Assembly: GCA_030998225.1 (NCBI GenBank)
Contig: JAPYXD010000459.1
Location: forward strand, 3,100,001-3,164,000
Origin: Diplolepis rosae
Lineage: Eukaryota > Arthropoda > Insecta > Hymenoptera > Diplolepididae
Length of the DNA: 64,000 nt
Direction: 5' to 3'
Below the pieces are notes generated by a model, which made no database searches, was not told the DNA's origin, and saw nothing but the letters and a program-made list of their open reading frames with translations. A program made the position numbers and the translations under genes. Positions 55,955 through 64,000 of the stretch are shown one piece after another (position 1 is the stretch's first letter; every line of letters begins with the position of its first letter).

Positions 55955-56825
55955 GATCAACTGCATCAATTAGAAAATTTTGCCTTTGTGTAAAGCATTT
56001 CTTTTTTTCATTAAAAAGTCTATCATATAAGCCACTAAAACGTAAAATGAGAACTTGAAATTGGAAAAAATGTACTGAAGTTTTATATATACATAAAAAC
56101 AAAGTTTTCTTAATATTATAGAGCTCAACTGAATTTTCAAAAAATGTATCTTAAAAACTACCAAACTGTAAAAGAACTTTTATAAAATTATCATAAAATT
56201 GCGTAACTGTAACTGAGTTTCAATTGCATGTGGATGAATTTTCAGTTGCATGTGAGTGCATTGAACTTCAGTTACCAAAACGTAAAATTATTCCTATTAC
56301 AAGTATCAGTATTTCCAGGTAAACATATACAGAATATTCAACACTTTGGAACTGAAGTTTAATAAAAAAAAATTGTTTTTATAAATTTACTAAAAAGTAA
56401 CAGAATTTCCTGAAATTCTGTCTAAATTTTGGGAGGCTGTAGCTGAATAAAACTCTACTCACATGTTCTGGGAAATTGCGGTAGAAAATTCTAACAGTGT
56501 AGAATTCGTACTAGCAATTCTAAGAATTTTCATAAATAATCCTTTGTAATTTTATACTGCATATGTACTTACATCTATATCATCAGTAGCATTTAGACAC
56601 AAATATATACTACTTTTTAGTAGATTTACATCAGAGTTATGTGCTAGAAATTTATTTTTATTCCTAAGGAAGTTTTTAGATGATTTACCAATGTTTTCTG
56701 TACAATTTTATGTAGATTTTCTCACGATATTTTACATTTTTAAGTTTATTCCAAAATAGGGATCATATGTGCAATATTTTATCCACTGTTTTGAAATATT
56801 AGAAATAAAGATCACTGATGAGGAC
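55955..56825. repeat. Non-coding centre of the foldback, with inverted copies elsewhere
   Basis: 55997-56056 is the complement of 53116-53172. 56430-56826 is the complement of most of the THAP-gene intron (58597-58820 and 59850-60010). No coding potential is seen. Confidence 0.65.
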
Positions 56826-57045
56826 TCCGATTAGATTTGGAATGTTTAAAAGTATGTGACTTCCTGAGTTATCATTTCTGGACCCTAAAGCCAATTATTA
56901 ACAACAACATCGTATAGAATTTTCATCTACTATCACCATGTAATTAGGAATGTAGATTTTTAACCTTAATTTCTTATTTAAAAAAAAAATATTTTCCATT
57001 TAAATATTAAAGAATTTGTAAATCTTTCTGTGGAAAATAAGACGC

Positions 57046-57097
57046 TTTCGACTGCGCTGGAATTTGAGCCCAGGTCTTTCGATTGCTGGTCGACTGC
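57046..57097 (-). repeat. tRNA-like block in the right foldback arm
   Basis: This is the mirror copy of 52643-52690. Confidence 0.4.
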
Positions 57098-58007
57098 TCC
57101 TAATTAATTTGAAATCAATTTTCCATTTAATTTTTAAATTGATATAGTTGATTCACGTACTGCAAAATTTTTTTCAAAACTATTTTATTTGAAATAAATA
57201 TTTTATATTGTCATTTTATATAAGAGAAATCGTAAAGTGTAATTTCGTATGCAAATTTAGATGTGATTTTGGTTTTTTGAAGACTGAAACGTTTTATTCA
57301 CAGTTTTATAATAAAATTCATATGTGAATAATATTACGTATTTTAGAAGGTTTTCTGAGTATTTTATTTGAATGAAATTTTTTTCAATGTTGCCTCATAC
57401 CAAAGAAGAAACTCTATTGTATAATTTCGAGTGTATAATTAGATATAATTTATGTATTACTTAAGAATTTTAATATTTTATTTTTTAAACTACAATATCA
57501 TATTTTACCATTCCTTAATATATAATATTCTCTACATGATTTTCTAATTGAAATATTTGATTTGCACAGCTTAAAAATATTGAACTTGATATTTTGTTTT
57601 GAAACTTTGAAAATTTATTGAGTTTAAATTTTAATAGAAAATCATCTTTTGAGTCGTTAAATCATCCTAAAATTTAAAATAAAATGTTTAGATATTTATT
57701 TTAAGTGAATGTTTTTGGAAATATCAAAGAAAGAAAGGTAATATCCTAAATGATAAATTTGGTGATTTTAAATTTGTCCTCTGCTTCGCGCCACTTTGAC
57801 ACGAAGTCGACAGAAACATAATTTTCGATCTTGGCTCAACAGACGAAAGCGTGAAATCGAAGCGAGGAAGTGGGGGACACACCGACACGGCGCGCTTGAT
57901 TGCGTGTGCTCCCACATGGGAGCGTGGTGGGGGCCGCCAGCTCCCACGATCTGGGATCACTGACTCAAGGCAGGTCGACTTCTAATGTATTGGGTGTCCC
58001 CGTAGGA

Positions 58008-58042
58008 TAGTTCATGTGCGGTGGTGTACGCGGCGCTAGTTG
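58008..58042. repeat. 35-bp direct repeat, 5' of the THAP gene
   Basis: tagttcatgtgcggtggtgt and the following acgcggcgctagttg recur at 60511-60545 with three mismatches, in the same orientation. The pair brackets the THAP gene. Confidence 0.75.
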
Positions 58043-58150
58043 TCGGAAGCGGGCGGAGTGCGGCAAAGGGAACGGCTTCGTATGAGTTCCGCCATTGTTG
58101 TATATATGTATCAACAATTCGTACGCGATCGCGCTTTATAATCATTTAAA

Positions 58151-60302
58151 ATGAATTCGAAGTACGAAATTCAGTGTGCTGTGAGTGGGTGTACCTCCAA
58201 AAGGGGTCGGAAGAACAATGTGTCAATTCATCGGTTTCCGAAGAAAGAAAATGCCGGACAACGATGGATAGAAGCAAGCTCAAATCCCTACTTGTCGAGG
58301 TTAGGATACCTCGAAGTACTAGAAAGACAATTTTTTATTTGTCATCGACATTTTTCCGACGTTAAATTTACCGTCGTGTAGTGATGTGTCGAGTGGAAGT
58401 GATGTGAACATTAAACCGGCGAGTGTTTCTTCCCCATCAGACTTCGAAATTTTTATTCCCGAAGTAGAAAAACCTGCAGAAGGCACACGAGACTTTGAAG
58501 AAAGTAGCGTGCAGTTTGCCCACGTAAGTAACAATATTTTTCAATTTCATACGATATTGTATATAATTTCAAACTTTTCGACTCTGATCAGAGTCCTCAT
58601 TAGTGATCTTTATTTCTAAAATTTTAAGTGCAATGAATAAAATATTACATATATGAGCCCTGTTTCGAAGTAAACTTTGAAAATGTGAAAAAATGTAAAA
58701 ATCGTAAGAAAATTTACATAAAATAGTACAAGAAACTTTCGATGAAGTATCTAAAACTTCCTTAGGAATGACAATAAAAGTCTAGCACGTAATTTTGAGA
58801 TACCAAACTAAAAAATTAGTATATACACTACTGGTCAAAATTATTTATTCACCTGCTGTGTTAGCTATTCTTAAAGTGTCTTAATTTTTATAATTATTTA
58901 AATTTTTAATCTAGTGAGAAAAATTTGAATGCAAAATGATAATTTTATAATAATCTATTGCAAAAAACGTAAAATTTAGATATATTTTAATAAATATTAA
59001 TAACACTGAAAATTAATTAAGACCTTTAAACGTTTCTGGTCTCATTTTGAAGGTTACTCTTCATAGTATTTTGTTAACTTATCAGGATATTTTTATAATT
59101 TTTCTTTTGGATTCTACCCTGGGGTCAAACATGGTACAAACATGTCGAAAATTTTCAAATGAAGACAGTAATCTATAAATTTTATTAAAATATAATACAC
59201 ATTGGTTTTTAAAAATTTCTTGTAAGTAGCTACACATTTTTAAAATTTTATGACCTTTTTGTATCATTTTTTGACGCCGGGTAGAATCCAGGAAAAAAAA
59301 TCTGAAAATATCTTGATTAGTTAGCAAAATACTATGAAAACCTACCATTTAAATGAGACAAAAAACTTTTAAAAATCTTAATTAATTTCAGAGTTGTTAA
59401 TATTTTTCAGAATGATTGAAATTTCAAGTTTTTTGAAATATTTTTTTATAAAATTAACATTTTGTTATTTTTTCTGATTTTTCTAAATGATTTCAGTCGA
59501 TTATGTCGATCATTAGAAGAGTGTATCACTGTACGTGACAACGGAACTCTACTATATCGACCTTATCAACCTATGATTCAGAATTAATCCAACGTTATTT
59601 AAAACTAGATGGTATTTTCCAATATAAATTGAAGAAATTTTTCTGTGAAAAAAAAAAATTTCTTCAATTTTGTTATTTAGTTTATTTTATTATTTTTTAT
59701 TTTGTTTTATTTGTTATTTGCAAAATTTTATTAACTTTTATTTTATGATAGGAAAAAAATTTCAACTTATTATCATAAAAATTAAGACACTTTAGGAATA
59801 GCTGAAACAACAAGTGAACAAATAATTTCGACCGGCAGTGTACTTCTGTCTAAATGTTACTGAAGATATAGATGCAAGTACATATATAGTATAAAATTAC
59901 AAAGGATTATTTATGTAAAAATAGCTGAGAATTGCCAATACAAATTCCACAATGTCAGAAATTCCCACCACAATTTCGCGAAACATGTGACTGGAGTTTT
60001 ATTTTATAAAATTTATTTTTATTTATTTTATAAAATACCTACGAAATAAATTTCAAATATTCATATAAATTAAATGCTTTTAATCTATATTCCAGAAAAA
60101 AGAATCAGAAGATATCCCAGAAGCAGGAAGCAGCAAGGATGTACTTGGAGAAGACTTTCACACAACACCGAAGAGAGCTATCTCGACCCCACAAAGTGTT
60201 CGATTATCTTGTAATACAAAAATCAACGCAAAATGTGCTAAGCAACTATATTTTCTGAAAATAAAAATACAAATTACAGATATTTTTGATTTTTATTTAT
60301 GA
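58151..60302 (+). pseudogene. Two-exon THAP-domain protein gene, frameshifted in exon 1
   Basis: Exon 1 (58151-58523) starts at ATG in the context tttaaaATGA. It encodes a THAP (C2CH) DNA-binding domain: C9 and C14 (CAVSGC), IHRFPKK, RW, then C64 and H67 (CHRHFS). C14 to C64 spans 49 residues, within family limits. A stop at 58379-58381 ends this frame just before the expected AVPTxF box. A second frame resumes with PSCSDVSSGSDV and runs to a donor CAC|GTAAGT at 58524. Exon 2 follows acceptor tattccag at 60095, in phase 0. It stays open for 68 codons (KKESEDIPEAGSSKDVLG at the start) to TGA at 60300-60302. THAP proteins are zinc-dependent DNA binders; P-type transposases carry the same domain. 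The exon 1 break, or an overlooked splice, decides whether it is alive. Confidence 0.65.
58826..59840. mobile_element. Tc1-type MITE in the THAP intron
   Basis: The ends read CACTACTGGTCAAAATTATT and, inverted, CACTGCCGGTCGAAATTATT, with similarity continuing for about 70 bp, and TA on both sides (58824-58825, 59841-59842). The start resembles Tc1/mariner ends. A second pair of inverted arms (about 58985-59130 and 59270-59410) lies inside and matches the dispersed repeat at 38005-38100 and 45061-45479. No transposase is present. Confidence 0.75.
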
Positions 60303-60510
60303 CGAGAAAACCATGATTTAAGGCAGAATTGTGTAAATGTAATTAAAGAGTGAGTTGATATCAACATAACTTCTCACTCTTGAATTAAATTTTCACAATT
60401 TTGCGCTAAATCTTCAATTTCCTTTTAATTTTATTTGAATATATTCTTTGTAACACATTTAAAGAACCTACGTATGCATGTATATGCACTAACACGTGCA
60501 CATATAATGG
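60303..60510. other. AT-rich stretch 3' of the THAP gene
   Basis: The region could be the 3' UTR of the THAP gene. An AATAAA occurs just inside the end of exon 2 (near 60260), and no clean downstream signal was singled out. Confidence 0.35.
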
Positions 60511-60545
60511 TAGTTCATGCGCAGTGCTGTACGCGGCGCTAGTTG
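60511..60545. repeat. 35-bp direct repeat, 3' of the THAP gene
   Basis: This is the second copy of 58008-58042 (32 of 35 identical). Confidence 0.75.
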
Positions 60546-60590
60546 CTAACGGTCCACTACCTTTCCATTAGGTTTGCACGGCCTGCACTG

Positions 60591-60620
60591 ACTCTAGAGC
60601 CTGGGCAGCGTACCTAGAGT
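60591..60620. repeat. Sixth constant-loop hairpin unit
   Basis: ACTCTAG, A, GCCTGGGCAGCGTAC, CTAGAGT: a 7-bp stem and the same loop as the array at 51540-51748, about 9 kb away and in the same orientation. Confidence 0.7.
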
Positions 60621-60639
60621 TCTTCAATACCAGAAAAAT

Positions 60640-60925
60640 ATTTCACCAGACTGCTGCTGCTCCTCGGTGGCCCTTTGGCTGCTTTCCGGAGGTGCTGCTT
60701 CTGGGACATGAGTCCCGACTGGAGATCCTGAAATCCCGGCTGGAGATACTGGTGATGGTTACGCGCGCTGGGTTATAGCCTCGCGGTTTCGAGTCTACAG
60801 CAGGCAGGCTCGCGCTGCGAGCCTAGCGGTGCCTGTTCGAGTCGCTGCCCTGCAGACCTGCTATGCCGCGGAGCGCGTGTAGCGCTAGCATCCTGCATGG
60901 TGGCGCGGGTGGGTCGACGTGACCG
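60640..60925. other. GC-rich structured island
   Basis: The block is markedly GC-rich and contains perfect short hairpins (aggctcgc-gct-gcgagcct near 60805) and two near-repeats (gactggagatcctgaaat, ggctggagatactgg). Two stretches resemble tRNA T-arms (ggtttcgagtc, tgttcgagtcg). No open frame of note is present. It may be a SINE-like or structural-RNA remnant. Confidence 0.35.
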
Positions 60926-60931
60926 TTTCAT

Positions 60932-61306
60932 GTTTAAGGTTGTATGTAAAAAAATCGATCTCTGGTAGAATTTTTTATAAAAGGAGCTGATATTTAAATA
61001 GAATAATTATTTATATGTATAGAAAAACCAGTTCAAACAACACAACGTTGCCAAACGTCTTTCGTTATTTCAAAGAACTTCAAGTTGATAAAAATAAGCT
61101 TTATTTCACATAAAACATGAATTTGCTAGTATTTAACACTAAAACAAGATATTTACACTACACTTTATTGCACATCGATACGTAAATAGCGTAAAATTAA
61201 TCATATAATTTTTTTATTTAAGGTTGGTCACACTACCGAACGCCCGTGTATAGGCATAGGCATACCCCTCTCACCCCCTGCCCCGCAAGTGATTTACCCA
61301 ACCTCC
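60932..61306. mobile_element. Right-end fragment of the TTAA-flanked element
   Basis: It follows 30160-30530 closely (ttaaggttgtatgtaaaaaa to cccaacctcc) and ends at TTAG in place of TTAA. It starts at TTAAGGTTG, so it could be a shorter family member with its own ends. Confidence 0.7.
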
Positions 61307-61317
61307 TTAGTACAATT

Positions 61318-61415
61318 TCTGATTTCAACTCAACAACGGACAGCGTGAAATCAAACCGAGTTATTTGGGACACACTGACATGACGCGCTTCATTGTGTGT
61401 GCTCCCACATATTGT
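61318..61415. repeat. Fragment of the hAT-like foldback arm
   Basis: gggacacactgacatgacgc and gtgtgtgctcccacat match the outer part of the arms at 51825-51870 and 57895-57925. It is truncated on both sides. Confidence 0.6.
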
Positions 61416-61869
61416 TGTAGCAGTGCGGACCTGTCAACCTGTCAACGAATCGTCTGGAATTTTACCTTATCGAAATTCCAAACAGGGTTTTGGAAATGAA
61501 ATAAAATAATAAGTACATTCTAAGTACGACTCGTATCGGCTGTCACTTCTACAATTTCCAAAACAGCACTTTTTATCCGTACCAATCTTTTTCCTTTTCC
61601 AAAGATTTTCTCCAGGTATATCAGACATTTTTTTGTGCAAAGTTTTTTTATTCAAAATCTTTGGAAATATTTTTTTCCCGTAAATATTTACCTTGCCCTT
61701 GTACTTTCTGGATAAAAATAGCTCGAAACTCCCGGAAGTACTATGGATATTTCGCGCTTGCGCAGCATCGTTTTCTTAAATGAAAAGGTCTATGATGGAA
61801 GTATTTTGCTTCCTAATGTACTTCGCCACTTCGGGCACGGTCCTGAGAGATTAGCAGATTTTTTACATT
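61416..61869. other. Unassigned stretch
   Basis: A minus-strand frame of 62 codons (61467-61655) has no recognised motif. Nothing else is seen. Confidence 0.4.
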
Positions 61870-62350
61870 CTCGTCATGGATGAGAAGGTATTTGTTTTAT
61901 GTGAAAAATGACTTTCGAAATTTTCATCAAATCTTTACGTTTTGAGACCCCCTGAGTCAGAAAAAATGGTTTTTACGAAAGTGTCTGTCTGTCTGTAGTA
62001 GGTCGTGTGCGGCATAACTCTCGATAGAATTATCAAATTGAATTGAGCTTTGGTACACTTTATCGGAGCCGAAAAAGTAAGGACAAGTTCGTTAACCAGC
62101 CACATCCAATCAAAATTGAGGGATGGAGCACTACTTTTGTGTTTTTGAAAATAATTTTTTGAAAAAATCAAAGATTCCAATCCTGGTTTTTGATAGTGCT
62201 CATAAATCTCTACAAATTATCCTCATAACATTTTTTGATTAAATCAAAATTAGAAATGTTACAGCATATTCAAATTCGAAAAAAGTCAATATCAAAATTC
62301 CATTTTCCAGTTAAATTATACGAGATACGAAAAAACGTTATGATACAATA
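61870..62350. repeat. Inverted copy of module B (right part)
   Basis: This is the reverse complement of 46400-46880, including the (GTCT)n tract at 61979-61997. It joins directly to the GC-rich mini-palindrome tract that follows. Confidence 0.75.
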
Positions 62351-62354
62351 TTTA

Positions 62355-62457
62355 CAGAGCGCGAAGCGCGACGATCGAATCGCGCGCCCTAGGCGCGCTC
62401 AAACTTGCGAGCGAAGCGAGCTGCGCGCGATGAGAATGTGCCCGCGAAGTGGGCAGA
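62355..62457. repeat. Inverted copy of the GC-rich mini-palindrome tract
   Basis: gcgcgaagcgcgacgatcga, gcgagcgaagcgagctgcgc and cccgcgaagtgggca are the complement of 45482-45585. See 45480. Confidence 0.7.
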
Positions 62458-63347
62458 TTTTTTGATTTTAGGTTTCTACATGTTTATGTTCAAGCTACAT
62501 AAGATTTAGTTTTCAAAATGTGTGAAATAGTCAAGAAGGTAAAAACGGACGTAGATAGACTACTTTTGGTTTCAAAAATGAAGAGAAGTGTAATTTTAGC
62601 AAAATATATCGGAAATTTTTTTTCATTATTAAAACTAAATTAGTCCATCTACGTCTGCTTTTATTTTCTCTAACATGTTCAACATTATGTAAAAGCAAAA
62701 TTCTATATGTTTTGGCTACAAACATGTAGAATCAGGCCCCTGGATTAAACTGTTAACATGAACTTTCTATTTTTCTTAGGGCGCAGTCCCATGCAAGCGT
62801 TTTTACGCGGCGTATAGCAGAAAATCGAAAATAAGCGAATTTTACTCGTCAGCCAACGAAACTTCCTGAGCATGCTGCTAGTTCTGCAATGGCAATAACA
62901 TGGCGAATAGACATAAAGAGACCAATCCCTTATGTATGAACTTCACAAAAGTTTAGCACGTACAAGAACTTCCTCATTGATGGCGCAAATGCAAGTGGCG
63001 TAAAAAAATGGCCACTTCCTTCTGTTCACTCAAAATATTCTAGCTGCAAACTAAAGTTAATATTTGTAAACATTCTTTATTTGAAACTGTTATTTGAAGT
63101 ATAAAATTGGAAGCGTTGGTGCATTTTTTACATAAGTAGTATGTTTGAGCTTGTTTAAGAAAAGTGTATAATGAGAGTGTAAAATAATGTGTCGATTACG
63201 TGAATCCGCTATTATGTTTTCTATACATGTATGTAATTAAAGAACAACAAACAGAAGTTATTAATATAAAATTTTACCATGACAATCTGCATGCATGCAA
63301 AGGTATAAACCATGATTACCCGAGGAGTTTTTTTTTTTTTTTACGCT
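62458..63347. other. Unassigned AT-rich stretch with a weak inverted repeat
   Basis: aaaaacggacgtagatagac (62541) and its imperfect complement near 62640 could pair. gacataaagagaccaatc (62909) is the near-complement of a block at 63806. A poly(T) of about 16 lies at 63327-63342. No gene is seen. Confidence 0.4.
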
Positions 63348-63710
63348 ATAAGGATCCTCTAGGGAAGGATGGGACAATGTTCCCTCACTGAGCTCTCCGC
63401 CATAACAATTGGATCGGAAGTGACGTCGTACGCATTCTTGATCGTCTAAAACCACAACAAAAGGCGCACGTTTTGAGGTTAGTTTTAGGAGCGAATACAC
63501 TGTGCCGTATATAATATGCATCGCAATGTATCAGTTATGATGTATATATCATAATTAGATACTTATTAAACGAATGTACTCACATTCGTTATAAATTACT
63601 AAACAAAAACATAACCGCTTAACACTTAACCGTAACTCTCCGAAAAACTCCGCTCGACCAATCCGTATTAGGCACGTGGTTTGTCCTATCCTTCCCTAGA
63701 GGATCTTTAT
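63348..63710. mobile_element. 363-bp MITE
   Basis: The ends ataaggatcctctagggaag and, inverted, ataaagatcctctagggaag agree with about two or three differences over 29 bp. TA/TTA flanks are compatible with a Tc1/mariner-pogo target. No transposase is present. Confidence 0.7.
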
Positions 63711-64000
63711 TAAGCTACTTGCAGGAGCGCCATCTCTTGGGAAGTTCCCGTAATCAATCAATGTACTTCCGACAAAAAGAGGCTCATTTTCAGTTACATT
63801 AGATTGGTCTTCTTATGTCTATTCTTTATGGTCAGTAAATGGCCACCGTTGCTGTATAGACTTAGGGACGAATTACACCTCCGAATGCAGGCATTATGCA
63901 TGCAGGTTACCGAGGTAACATATTAGTGGAAAAAAAGGTGATTATCTGTCTCTTTCTCTCTTGTATATTACCATGGTAACTTGCATGCAGAACAGTGATC
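63711..64000. other. Window end, unassigned, with an inverted repeat
   Basis: atgcatgcaggttacc (63897) and ggtaacttgcatgcag (63974) can pair, each with an inner GGTTACC/GGTAAC dyad. It could be the start of another inverted-repeat element that continues beyond the window. Confidence 0.4.

Larger units (their letters stand above)
51780..57962. mobile_element. 6.2-kb foldback element with 1.14-kb arms and hAT-like ends
   Basis: The arms 51780-52924 and 56826-57962 are inverted copies with few differences. The ends read CAGTGATCCCAGATCGTGGG and its complement, similar to hAT termini (CAGTG...). The flanks actctaga and actcaagg agree at 6 of 8 bases, which would fit a decayed hAT 8-bp target duplication. 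An arm segment can be read as an open frame of 78 codons in both copies (51782-52018, 57724-57960), but it is probably incidental. No transposase is present. Confidence 0.7.

Overview
This is a stretch of an AT-rich animal genome, almost certainly an insect and possibly a hymenopteran (inference from the transposon mix and base composition; no species marker was seen). It is almost entirely mobile DNA. No intact ordinary host gene was recognised. The only host-like candidates are a possible first exon near 11.13 kb and a broken two-exon THAP-domain gene at 58.15-60.30 kb, which may itself come from a transposon.

Layout. 1-9.8 kb: a plus-strand Ty3/gypsy element (I) with gag, protease-RT-RNase H, integrase, polypurine tract and a 1.2 kb LTR that runs on into primer-site/leader-like sequence. 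11.67-17.43 kb: a minus-strand, frameshifted Ty3/gypsy copy (II) of a related family, with four zinc knuckles in gag. 19.03-26.57 kb: a third minus-strand Ty3/gypsy element (III) of a different lineage, bracketed by two ~1 kb direct repeats about 98.5% identical, but with a badly broken coding region. 27.3-40.5 kb: a thicket of non-autonomous DNA elements: hairpin MITEs, a minisatellite split by a TTAA-flanked MITE, large palindromes, and at least five copies of a 41-bp motif resembling the hammerhead-ribozyme core of Penelope-like elements. 40.55-44.56 kb: a pogo/Tigger-type transposon with TA target duplication, long matching termini, a degraded transposase and an identifiable paralogous empty site. 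44.6-49.9 kb: repeated modules, GC-rich mini-palindrome tracts and MITEs. 49.93-50.50 kb: the C-terminal part of a P-element/THAP9-like transposase, followed by 251-bp tandem repeats carrying AGGTGGCGCT boxes like insect CTCF sites.

51.5-58 kb: an array of short hairpins that share a 15-nt loop but have different stems, then a 6.2 kb inverted-repeat element with hAT-like ends, inside which sits an R1/Jockey-type LINE copy holding only 5' UTR plus ORF1 and a poly(A) tail, with a ~13-bp target duplication. 58-60.5 kb: the THAP gene. Its two exons are joined in phase by canonical splice signals, its intron holds a Tc1-type MITE, and a 35-bp direct repeat brackets the gene. 60.6-64 kb: a GC-rich island, further MITE copies and a 363-bp MITE.

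Most of the window is non-coding repeat. Functional interest lies in repeated nucleic-acid structures (hammerhead-like motifs, the variable-stem/constant-loop hairpins, the CTCF-like array) and in the domesticated-looking or transposon-derived THAP/P fragments. All family calls come from reading motifs by eye; nothing was searched or aligned by machine.
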